From Paragyromitra xinjiangensis (Eukaryota; Ascomycota; Pezizomycetes; Pezizales; Discinaceae): DNA of 64,000 nt. Location: positions 744,001-808,000 of the forward strand of contig JBCAMK010000016.1 in NCBI GenBank assembly GCA_038503065.1. The letters are read 5' to 3'. The translations under genes and the position numbers were made by a program. The number at the start of each line of letters is the position of its first letter. The stretch's first letter is position 1. The notes beneath the pieces were generated by a model, which was given only the letters and a program-made list of their open reading frames with translations, did not search any database and was not told the DNA's origin. Shown piece by piece: positions 1 through 8,854 of this stretch.

Positions 1-789
1 CAAATTATACTGGAAACTTCTGGCGACCTACCCCCAGCTCTTACCAACAATTCCCTCCTCGCCGCCATCAACAAAGAACTTGCCCCACGAAACACATCCA
101 TCCTCATCTGCACCAAAACTGCGAGACACAACTTCGTTCTCACCACCCGCCCTGATGAATCTGCCGAACAAATTTGTTCAGCATATAACAAGGAAATCGA
201 AACAGCTTGCACCCTACTCAACATCCCCCTCTCTGAAGCCCGACCCAACTCCAAATGGTCCAAATTCATCATCCATGGCATCCCTACTAAGAACACCATG
301 GCTGAAGTAGCGGAACAAATGTCCATTTCAGTTCCCACTTTCACCCTCGCCCAAGTCCCCAGATGGCTCACCACACCGGAAGCAAGGGCCAATAAAACCC
401 ACTCAGCCATCGTCATCGCTCTTCCACAAAAATTCACCATGGAAACCTTAGGCCTCCATCAAATCCCCCTCTTCAATTCGTTCTGCCGCATCCAGGAATA
501 CATTGCGGTTTCCCCCACTACCCAATGTCGAAAGTGTCAGGAATTTGGCCACCACCAACAAACCTGCAAAAAGGACTTCAAATGTGCAATTTGCGCAGAG
601 GCCCACGAAACCATTAAACACCCCTGCACCTCAGCAGGATGTCCGGCTGGAACCAAGTGCACCCACCCACCCATTCGCTGCGCTAACTGCAATCAAGGCC
701 ACAAAGCCTTTGAACGCAAGGTTTGCATCGCATACACCAAGCTCACTGAGAGCCTCAAATCCTCCCGAATTAACACTACCAATGCTTAA
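1..789 (+). CDS. LINE A0 ORF1 protein (gag-like), C-terminal part
   Basis: Partial ORF open from base 1, so its start lies left of the window. It is the C-terminal half of the family A ORF1 protein, a nucleic-acid-binding chaperone that would coat the LINE RNA. The visible part corresponds to the region after the basic stretch: a conserved QIILETSGDLPP segment, an RPNSKWSKF-IIHGIP block, then zinc knuckles. The first knuckle fits C-x2-C-x4-H-x4-C (CRKCQEFGHHQQTC, about 526-570), followed by two more Cys/His clusters ending near CANCNQGH. The stop codon overlaps the ORF2 start in the pentamer TAATG. No internal stop is present. Confidence 0.88.
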   Translation, partial: QIILETSGDLPPALTNNSLLAAINKELAPRNTSILICTKTARHNFVLTTRPDESAEQICSAYNKEIETACTLLNIPLSEARPNSKWSKFIIHGIPTKNTMAEVAEQMSISVPTFTLAQVPRWLTTPEARANKTHSAIVIALPQKFTMETLGLHQIPLFNSFCRIQEYIAVSPTTQCRKCQEFGHHQQTCKKDFKCAICAEAHETIKHPCTSAGCPAGTKCTHPPIRCANCNQGHKAFERKVCIAYTKLTESLKSSRINTTNA

Positions 790-3585
790 TGGAGATACAA
801 CCTCCTATAACAGGCATAGCCATGGCACAGCAGCTGAACTGCGCCAAAGGACAGGCCTCTACTCTTTCAGTCATTTCTTCTTTTGATCATTCTCAACATA
901 CTTTCATTCTCATGCTACAGGAACCATGGCTTGACCATAATTCACTTCCTCCAAATTCCAAAACTGGGGATGCATACTATCCTTCTTCTTCACCTAAAGT
1001 TATTATTTATATTAAGAAAAATTTAAAAAACACAAAAATAATCACCACACTTTCGCCCAACCCCAACATAATTTCAATTCTTATCAAAATTCCTCATCTT
1101 ACTTTTGAGATCTGCAACATTTACATCCAACCTCGTAGCAGCTTCAATGATCATCACCTTCCACTTCTTTCACATCATTTTCATCAGAACACAATCCTCG
1201 CAGGGGACTTCAACCTCCACCATCCTTGGTGGTATGGCCCCATCACCGAAAATTATCAACACCTCTTTTCGCACCGCATCGCGTTAACAGAACAAATCAC
1301 AAACTGGCTGGAAACTAACAACTTCCGCCTCCTCAACAAACCAGGCATCCTCACCCATTTTCCAAGAAACGGACAAAGACCCAGCATAGTCGATCTCACC
1401 ATGGTAAGAGGTCTCACCGACATCTGCGGACCCTGGTCAGCCCCCCCCAACTGCCCCCACAATTCTGATCATGTTTCATTAAAAACCACACTTTACATCC
1501 ATCCTCCGGAATATTCCAGCCGACGTTTATTTTCTAAAACAAATTGGCCTTTATTCCACAACATAATCCAAGAAGCAGCCATTCCCTTCAATTTCTCCAA
1601 TGAGGAGAAAGCTAATTCCACCCTCACCCACATCACGAACGTGATCAATTTAGCTATTGATTCAACAGTACCCCTTTCCAAACCTCGAACATATTCCAAA
1701 TCTTGGTGGACACCCAACCTCAAAGCCCTGAAAAGAAAACTTTCATGGGCAGAATCACGAGCACGGAAACCCAACGCCCCCCCTCACTGGCGACACCTCG
1801 CCAATTCTACAAGAAAGGAATACAAAACTGAAATAATGCTAGCCAAATGGGATCACTGGCACCGCACCCTCAAAGACATCACCCCCAGCTCTGCCTGGAA
1901 CCTTTTAAATAAAAGCACCGCACACAACAAGCCCAACATCCCCCCTATCGAGAAACAAGAAACCAACGAGGAAATTGGCAAAGCCTTTCGTCGCACTTTC
2001 TTTCCCCCACAGCTTACCCCACCCGATTTCCCCCCAAATTTCTTACCCCCCCCCTCCGCCAATACTGATCACATCCCCTTTCTGGTTACGGAAGAAGAAA
2101 TTGATTCCCTCCTCCAGAAATCGAACATGCGTACCGCAGTCGGCCCAGATGGGATCAATTACATCACACTCAGAGAAGTTCACCGTGCCCGCCCCTCTAT
2201 TCTTACTTCCCTTTTCAACAACCTCCTCCCCCTGGGTATCATGCCAACTTCCTGGAAGATAACCCCCTGCGTCCCCATTCCCAAATCAAACAAGGCGGAT
2301 TATTCATCCCCTAAAAGCTACCGCCCTGTTTCTCTCCTTTCTTGCTTTGGCAAATTACTGGAAAAAATAGTTGCCCGAAAACTTGAAACATGCGCAACAC
2401 TGCATGGCGCAATTCAATCACATCACACAGGAGCCAGAACAGGCATTTCTGCCACTGATTCACTTCACTTCATTCTCACCCCTGCGCAAAGACAACTGCT
2501 GATACCTGTCCCACACAATGACAAGAGGGCAATAAAACGTCCCTCCCGCCCATCCATTTTGGCAACGGACATTGACGGTGCATTCAATTGCGTATCTCAT
2601 CCCCATCTAATAAAAATTTTGGAACATTACACCTTCCCCTCATGGTGCATCAAATGGATGCAAAGCTTTACTTCCAACCGCACACTTGCCTTTCGAATCA
2701 ATAACGAACTGGAAACACCCCAACCACTCACGGTCGGACTCCCACAAGGCTCTCCACTTTCATCCATTGCCTTTGTCATTTATGCCACAGCACTTGATCC
2801 GCTCACTCCACATCCCTCCGAAACTTCTACCATCTATATAGACGATGACACTGCTCTACAAATGAGTAAGAAACCCGCCTTTGCCACCATACGCTTAGCG
2901 GAAAGATACAAGGCAAAGGAGAAACGGGCCTCCCACCTCAACATTAAATTTTCCGAATCCAAAACAGAGTTAATTCACCTTATCACCCCCTTCACCAGTC
3001 AACCACCAACCCAAACCATAACGCTAAACAATAAAATATTCCCCCCTTCGCCTCACATCAAAGTTCTAGGCATTGTACTGGATCAAAGACTCAACTTTCA
3101 TTCACATTGTCAACAAGCTGCTTCTCGGCTAAGAACTTCCTTATATCTGGTAAACAACCTAGTCAAAGACAAGGGACCCACTCCTAACCTTCTTCATCAA
3201 CTTACCCTTACCATCATTCTCCCGGCAGCCTTATATGGCTCCGAGGTATGGTGGACTGGATCACAAAGCATCTTGGACAGACTTTCACCAGCATATCATC
3301 GTGCCGCAAGGCTAATATCTGGCCTTTCCAAATTCACTCCTATACACAAGCTGTTACCCGAAGCCGGGTTAGCCCCGCTCAACCTCCTACTCGACATGCG
3401 CACCCAATATTACGGGCTACGCATCCTCCGCAATCCCAAACACCCCCTACACCCCACACTATTACAATATCTCCATCCCACCGAATTTAAAGGCACTGGT
3501 CTACAACGAGTCGGCTCCTTGCTTGCCAGGCATCTTCACGGGGAACAAACCGACAACAACAACGCCAAAGTGACTTTTTGGTCAC

Positions 3586-3955
3586 AACTCCACCAGTTTT
3601 ACTCCGATTGCTCTACTTTTTGATTATTCGGACTCGCCTCGCTGCCCTCGTTCGATCCTGCTATTGTACGTCTGGTTTGCTCCGGATTTGCAAAAGTTGT
3701 TGTCGAATTCGCCTATTTACCCCTCACTTCCAAAAACCTCACCCAATCTTGAGATTCTGCATTTTCTCATAACTCCACCAGTTTTCGTCCGATTAGCTCG
3801 ACCCCGGGCTTTTTGGAACCGCCTCAGCGCGCCCGTTCGATCGCCCTCTCGTTCGTCCGGATCCGACCAGAACTGCAGAAGTTCTGCTCGATTTCCCACC
3901 CCCCTCCGCCAGGGACCCCTTCCAGGGCCCAGCAGCACCCCCCCAACACACCCCA
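3586..3955 (+). repeat. Duplicated 5' UTR monomers in B0 (period about 185 bp)
   Basis: Two related segments begin with AACTCCACCAGTTTT at 3586 and 3771. They share in order a TCCGATT box, a TTTTTG box, a CGTTCGATC box and a GCAGAAGTT or CAAAAGTTG box. The same two-monomer arrangement recurs in B2 (from about 13863 and 14050) and B4. In mouse L1, tandem 5' monomers act as promoter units, so a promoter role is a reasonable inference. No function can be read directly from the sequence. Confidence 0.7.
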
Positions 3956-3985
3956 CCTCCTCCTGTCGGTTCAGGACCCTTCTCT

Positions 3986-5533
3986 ATGTCTTCCTCTTCG
4001 TCTAGAGGCAGAGGGAGAGGCAGAGGCTTCAGGTCTCCCTCTTCTGTGACCAGCTCACCCCAAAACTCGCTCCAAACGCCATTTGGCGCCCCTACAACAC
4101 CCCCAAACACCCGATTTTCGCCTCTGCTCCATGGGGACCCAGAGCAAACACCTACACAAGCCCTGCCACTTCGCCCAGCAGTCCCCCTACCTCACTATGC
4201 CTCCCTGCCCGCCACAGAGCCTACAGACAGTGGCTCTGTCCTCCTGGAAGAGTCTGACTCTGACATGACGGACACAGAGGGACCCCTCACCTTCTCCACC
4301 ACCCTACCTCCAGTCATCCAGATGGATGACAGCAACAGCAATCTAGATCGCCTTGGTGCCATTGGTACTGGGGAGAACTACAACCCCTCCCTCTTCGCAG
4401 TGATGGATGAGCAGAACAGGCTCATCAAAGCACTCACCAAACGCGTCAAACAGCTTGAAAAAGCTATCCTCACACCCCCACCAGCCCCTACCTTCCACAA
4501 TGACCCAGCTCTAGTGGAAAAGGTGGCCACCCTTACCTCCAAGGTTGCAGACTTGGAACAGAAACGGACACTCACAACGATTCTGACCTCTGCCAACCTC
4601 CCCCTACCTCCAGCACCTGCTCCTCCGCCAGCTACCACCTCCTGGGCTCAGGTTGCCTCTAAAAAGGCTTCCAGACCCACCAACAAGGCCCCAAAGCCTT
4701 CCAAACAACCTACAGCGCCTCCAAAACGCGACAGAACCCTCATCATCACCAGGAATGGTCTACCCATTCCTGATGACATCACCCCACTCCTCATTCGCAA
4801 TGCAGTCAATGCTGCCCTGGAAAGGCCATTGATTGCAGAAGTGCGATTCACCCCTGCCCACCATGTGCAGCTCATTGCTGTCACCTCCACCACCTCCGAC
4901 TCCCTCCTCAAGCAAAGACAGAAGCTTGAGGAAGTTGTTCGCAACACCATTCCCAATGCCACCAGCATGGAGAAGGAAGCAGTCCTGACCCAGGTTGTTG
5001 TGCACAACGTTCCCACCTCCATCCCCTCTGGCGAAGAGGGATTCCAGCAGATCAGGTCTGAGGTTGAGCAGTTCAACCCAGGCACCACCCTACTTCGCGA
5101 CCCCCGCTGGCTCACTAGACCTGAGCAGAGAGAGGGGAAACAGGCATCCTCCATGGTTCTTACCATTGTGGGGAAGCAGCCTGCCACCACTGCCCTTGAG
5201 AGAGGGCTCTCCATGTTTGGACTTCGTCACAAAGTCACCAAATACCTTCGCTTTGGGCCAGACACTCAATGCACCACCTGCCTGGCCTTTGGCCACCCAC
5301 AACAACGCTGTACCAGCAAAACCCCTTACTGCAACATTTGCGCTGGGCCACATACAGCATCCTCTCACTCCTGCGCAACCTCCTCTTGCACCATCAAGGG
5401 AGCTCCTTGCCTCCACACTATCATCCGTTGCAAGAACTGTAACGAATCGCATCGTGGTAACTTTTCTGGTTGCCTCACACTCACTCAAGCAAGACTTAGG
5501 GCCAGTGAACGTCAGGATCGCATGGTTGTTTAA
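3986..5533 (+). CDS. B0 ORF1 gag-like RNA-binding protein
   Basis: 515 codons, intact. It opens with a Ser run and an RGRGRGRG tract (RNA-binding type). A Pro/Thr/Ser-rich region follows, then an acidic stretch (EESDSDMTDTEG) and two heptad-like segments (NRLIKALTKRVKQLEKAI and PALVEKVATLTSKVADLEQK) likely to form a coiled coil. Next is a basic KRDRTLIITRNGLPIP block. Three Cys/His clusters close the protein, the first a standard CCHC knuckle (CTTCLAFGHPQQRC). The start is the ATG before SSSSSRGRG, the same in all three B copies. The protein is related to, but clearly distinct from, family A and D ORF1. No ORF2 follows: the downstream 300 bp is 3' UTR. It differs from the B4 copy at many third codon positions while the C-terminal half stays similar, which suggests past selection on the protein. 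Confidence 0.88.
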   Translation: MSSSSSRGRGRGRGFRSPSSVTSSPQNSLQTPFGAPTTPPNTRFSPLLHGDPEQTPTQALPLRPAVPLPHYASLPATEPTDSGSVLLEESDSDMTDTEGPLTFSTTLPPVIQMDDSNSNLDRLGAIGTGENYNPSLFAVMDEQNRLIKALTKRVKQLEKAILTPPPAPTFHNDPALVEKVATLTSKVADLEQKRTLTTILTSANLPLPPAPAPPPATTSWAQVASKKASRPTNKAPKPSKQPTAPPKRDRTLIITRNGLPIPDDITPLLIRNAVNAALERPLIAEVRFTPAHHVQLIAVTSTTSDSLLKQRQKLEEVVRNTIPNATSMEKEAVLTQVVVHNVPTSIPSGEEGFQQIRSEVEQFNPGTTLLRDPRWLTRPEQREGKQASSMVLTIVGKQPATTALERGLSMFGLRHKVTKYLRFGPDTQCTTCLAFGHPQQRCTSKTPYCNICAGPHTASSHSCATSSCTIKGAPCLHTIIRCKNCNESHRGNFSGCLTLTQARLRASERQDRMVV

Positions 5534-5843
5534 GTTTTTCCCTACCTGTTATGATTTAACCAGCCTTCAGGGGTCTTAGGATTCAGTGGAAGGAGGGCTA
5601 TAGGCCCAAAACATGCGATGGTGAAGGAAAAAGGAACAGGTTGAGATCTTCGGGTAGTCACTTGTCTTTCCTTATTATATCAACTGATGATGAGCCTGAG
5701 AGAGGCTGAGATGGAACTGGTGGAGGGTTTAGTTAGTTTGTTTTGTTTTTCTTTTCGTTCCTGTTGGGTTTTCTCTTATTGTACGCCATATCCGATTCGG
5801 ATGCATGCGAGTATGAACAATAAATGAATAAAGAAATAAATAA
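5534..5843 (+). other. B0 3' UTR and tail shared with family C
   Basis: About 310 bp of non-coding sequence. At 5595-5628 it carries GGGCTATAGGCCCAAA followed by CATGCGATGGTGAAGGA, almost identical to family C at 45666-45699. Near the end is the hairpin ATCCG-att-CGGAT (5790-5802), followed by an AATA-type tail (about 5818-5843). The same order occurs in B2, B4 and C. Confidence 0.8.
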
Positions 5844-6849
5844 CTTGCTTGCCAGGCTGTTAACCGGCGCCCCAATCGAAGATCTTTCCCTACCCATTCA
5901 CCCCTTTCTACACTCATCCCACAAACACATCCAAGGCACCAAACAATCCGCCTCCCTATCCCATATGGACTGGCTACATGGCCTGGTGAACGCCTGGATC
6001 CTATATTCTGATGGCTCCCGCGCTGAGAGTGGCATCACTGCCTCAGGCTGGAACATCCAACACATTCAATACGGAATCACCACCTCCTCTTACCAGGGCA
6101 ATTGCAACCTGGGACATCAATGCGAAAACGAGGACGCAGAAATACATGGCATTCAAGAAGCCCTATATTTCTTAATTCACAACTTGCCCGCGGATAATTC
6201 TACTGTTTATCTCTGTATTGACAATCAAAACGCCCTCTTATCCCTTTCCGGTAATAGCACTTCCAATTGCCAATACCTAAAGGACACACTGGCACACATA
6301 TCCACAATAAACAATCTCAATTCAGAAGTTTTTGGCCGATGGACCCCATCTCACACAAACATCCCCGGCAACGACATCGCTGATCAAATGGCCAAGCAAG
6401 GCCTCTCCCTCCCGCCATGTAAACATACATGCACCACACTGGGTTGGCTTCGTCTCCAACCCAAACTCAACCTCCTCAAGATGTGGCAACTCACAACCGA
6501 GACCCCAGTTGCCCTCCATCCTCCTTCAGTCGTGCGATTCCTCCGCCGAAATCAGGCAAAAGCAATATCCACCCTCCGCACTCAACAAACCAAGGCGGAT
6601 CCAAATCCTCTTAGTCCCCCCTCCATTTGTCAATGCGGAGCCATTAATTCTTCTCCACATCTAGCCCTCATCTGTCCACTTAATGGCACTACCCGACCAA
6701 ATTGGGGCCACAATTGGCATTCAGCCATACTCCTCAACAATAACCACATTGACCTCTTGCACTTTATCCACGAGAACAATCTGGCCATAATTTCAACCAA
6801 CAAGTATCTTTACGGCATATCCAATACAAACCTGCTAAATATAAATTGA

Positions 6850-7104
6850 TCATAAGGCAATCCGGGCGGGGGAAGTTTTTCTTTTGTATCCGGATGGTTT
6901 AAGTCTGATTATAAAATTTCTTTGATATAGTATGTTGTTTTAGTTTGATGTTTTACGTTTTGTATTTTCTTTATGTTATGTTTTGATTACGGGAATGTCG
7001 AGGTTGGCGGTGGATGAGACCATGTATTTGATATACGCGTGTCATTCAGTAGCTAGTTAGGTTAGCGACTGTCTAAAATTAAATGAAATTGGAAATTGGA
7101 AATT
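6850..7104 (+). other. Family A 3' UTR (A0) and heptamer tail
   Basis: Non-coding 3' end found in every A unit. It begins with TCATAAGGCAATCCGGGCGG and a GGAAGTTTTTCTTTTGTATCC block. It then has GGCGGTGGATGAGAC and a short GTAT...ATAC hairpin (near 7023-7036), and ends in GAAATTG repeats. The GGCGG(t/a)GGATGAG block also occurs in A' and D. Confidence 0.8.
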
Positions 7105-7112
7105 GGACCTCA
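7105..7112 (+). repeat. Array junction GGACCTCA (A0/A1)
   Basis: The same 8 bp joins every A unit to the next (7105-7112, 12855-12862, 21578-21585, 27314-27321). It also joins the last unit to the gypsy1 integrase (35298-35305), where it is native coding sequence (tgg acc tca). It therefore looks like a target duplication present once between units. Confidence 0.8.
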
Positions 7113-7423
7113 TCCTGCACGAGCAAAAAGATCCCTGCAAAACTCCAATTCTACGTTGCAACGGCGTTACACACTGCAAAAAGTCTTTAACTCTTCGGCT
7201 TCACTTCTCACCACTTCCCCGCACTCGCACCTTTCCATCGGGCGCTCTGCCCCAAATCATCCTGGATCCGCCCCAAACTCCTCCCAGGAGATCCCGCACA
7301 CCCTCCCCATCTCCCGTGAAGCTGGTGACCTTTGGCACCAACTTCACCCTCCCCCTCATCGGCAAGAAAAGAACCCTCTCCAACCCCTCACCAGCCCCCG
7401 CTCGCTCAGGATCACCCACCAAG

Positions 7424-8854
7424 ATGGCTCAACCTGGACCCTCCACCGCGCAATCCCTCTTTGAAACAGGCCCACAAAACCTCACCACTGATTCTCAGTA
7501 TCAAGACGAAGCTCTGATGCATGAACTCCCCGACGATTCCACCCCCAATTGGCTTCGCGACTTCTCTACCACGGAGGACTACATGCCTGAAATTCCGAAT
7601 GACGGCAACATCGAGCAATACACCGCCTGGCTCTTGAAATCCAGCTTTGCTCGCCTCAACACGCAAACCGAAGAAAACAACACCCACCTCCTCGCTAAAG
7701 TAGCCATGCAGGAGAATGACATCCTCAGGCTCACGGATCAGACCAAGATCCTACAAGAGATGGTTGGAAAGCTATCCACTACCCTTAACAACATGGCCAG
7801 GTCCCTTCAAATAATTGACAAGAACACCAGCCAACCCACCCGCACTCACGCCTCCGCTCCTGCTCCTGCCAACAATCAGCAACAAAAACCACCCCATACA
7901 GCCCAAAAACCTCAGGTCCCGCTGCTAAACAACGGCAAACCCATGACCTACGCTCAGGCAGCCAACGCCCCCGCTGACCCCTTCACCAAAGTTAACAAGG
8001 GCAACAAGAAAAAGAAGCCCCTCCCCCCCAAATTATTCCAACCACAATTCACAGCTATAAACCGCCAAATCATCCTGGAAACCTCCGGCGACCTCCCCCC
8101 AGCCCTCACCAACAATTCCTTACTCGCCGCCATAAATAAGGAACTTGCCCCACGCAACACATCAATTCTCATCTGCACCAAGACTGCAAGACACAACTTC
8201 GTGCTCACCACACGCCCCGACGAATCCGCTGAACAAATCTGTTCAGCCTACGCCAAAGAAATTGAAACAGCTTGCACCCTGCTAAACATCCCTCTCTCCG
8301 AAGCTCGACCCAATTCCAAATGGTCAAAATTCATAATCCACGGCATCCCCACGAAGGCAACCATGACAGAGGTAGCTGAACAGATGTCCATCTCAGTCCC
8401 CACCTTTACCCTTGCTCAAGTTCCCAGATGGCTCACAACACCGGAAGCCAGAACAAACAAGACTCACTCCGCCATCGTCATCGCCCTCCCTCAGAAATTT
8501 ACCATGGAAACCTTGGGCCTCCATCAAGTCCCCCTTTTTAATTCTTTCTGCCGTATTCAGGAATACATCGCAGTTTCCCCCACCACCCAATGCCGAAAGT
8601 GCCAGGAATTCGGTCACCACCAACAGACCTGTAAAAAAGACTTCAAGTGCGCAATTTGTGCGGAAGCCCATGAAACCATCAAACACCCCTGCACCACTGC
8701 AGGATGCCCGACCGGAATCAAATGCACCCATCCCCCCATCCGCTGCGCTAATTGCAACCAAGGCCATAAAGCCTTTGAACGCAAAGTTTGCATCGCATAC
8801 ACTAAGCTCACTGAGAGCCTTAAATCCTCCCGAATCACCAACACCAATGTTTAA
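7424..8854 (+). CDS. LINE A1 ORF1 protein (gag-like)
   Basis: About 476 codons from the first in-frame ATG (MAQPGPST). The frame is open upstream at least to 7103, without any ATG. Layout: an acidic N-terminal region (about 25-65), a coiled coil around residues 70-125 (heptads through NDILRLTDQTKILQEM), a Pro/Gln linker, a basic NKGNKKKK patch, a conserved central domain, and three CCHC-like clusters near the C-terminus. Known LINE ORF1 proteins of this type bind RNA and form the RNP. The stop overlaps the ORF2 start (TAATG, 8852-8856). The upstream in-frame extension (TPSPSPVKLV, PARSGSPTK) is conserved with A', so translation may begin upstream at a non-AUG codon. Confidence 0.88.
   Translation: MAQPGPSTAQSLFETGPQNLTTDSQYQDEALMHELPDDSTPNWLRDFSTTEDYMPEIPNDGNIEQYTAWLLKSSFARLNTQTEENNTHLLAKVAMQENDILRLTDQTKILQEMVGKLSTTLNNMARSLQIIDKNTSQPTRTHASAPAPANNQQQKPPHTAQKPQVPLLNNGKPMTYAQAANAPADPFTKVNKGNKKKKPLPPKLFQPQFTAINRQIILETSGDLPPALTNNSLLAAINKELAPRNTSILICTKTARHNFVLTTRPDESAEQICSAYAKEIETACTLLNIPLSEARPNSKWSKFIIHGIPTKATMTEVAEQMSISVPTFTLAQVPRWLTTPEARTNKTHSAIVIALPQKFTMETLGLHQVPLFNSFCRIQEYIAVSPTTQCRKCQEFGHHQQTCKKDFKCAICAEAHETIKHPCTTAGCPTGIKCTHPPIRCANCNQGHKAFERKVCIAYTKLTESLKSSRITNTNV

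Larger units (their letters stand above)
3532..5843 (+). mobile_element. ORF1-only non-autonomous LINE, copy B0
   Basis: A 2312 bp insertion in A0 ORF2 flanked by a perfect 14 bp target duplication, CTTGCTTGCCAGGC, at 3518-3531 and 5844-5857. Layout: a 5' UTR with a GTGAC/GTCAC hairpin and a duplicated monomer, one long ORF (3986-5533), and a 3' UTR ending in an A/T-rich AATA-type tail. There is no RT, endonuclease or integrase. The 5' end carries 15-20 extra bases (atcttcacgggga...) before the ACCGACAACAAC start shared with the other two B copies. The 3' UTR matches family C, which is therefore the likely source of retrotransposition machinery. Confidence 0.9.
789..6849 (+). pseudogene. LINE A0 ORF2 (endonuclease-RT-RNase H), split by element B0
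   Basis: ORF2 starts at ATG 789 inside TAATG and is open to 3531. It is then interrupted by B0 and resumes at 5858 (after the duplicated 14 bp target) to the TGA at 6849. Without the insert it would be about 1240 codons and uninterrupted. Domains in order: an APE-type endonuclease (QQLN, LQEPW, GDFNLHHPWW, NSDH), an RT (ATDIDGAFN, GLPQGSPLSS, catalytic YIDDD near 2837-2851), and after B0 an RNase H (YSDGS, EDAEIHGIQEAL, CIDNQNAL, HTNIPGNDIAD). A CQCG...H...C motif ends the protein. The layout is that of Tad/I-group LINEs. As the sequence stands, translation runs into B0 and ends at 3623. Confidence 0.9.
1..7104 (+). mobile_element. LINE family A, unit A0 (5' end outside window)
   Basis: First unit of the family A head-to-tail array. 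It starts inside ORF1 and runs through ORF2, interrupted by element B0 at 3532-5843, to a 255 bp 3' UTR. The UTR ends in three GAAATTG repeats at about 7084-7104. Over ORF2 it resembles unit A2 more than A1, A3 or A4; for example both have MAQQLNCAKG and NSLPPNS where the others have MVQQLNCAKG and NTLPPNS. The boundary with A1 is the 8 bp junction GGACCTCA at 7105-7112. Confidence 0.9.

Noticed and set aside
4648..5214. Long antisense open frames opposite B and A ORF1, up to about 230 codons.
   Set aside because: They are shadows of the biased sense-strand codon use, with no motif.
7050..7075. TTAGTTAGGTTAGC near the 3' end of family A, resembling fungal telomere repeats.
   Set aside because: It is only two or three imperfect copies, is absent in D, and there is no TTAGGG tract anywhere in the window.
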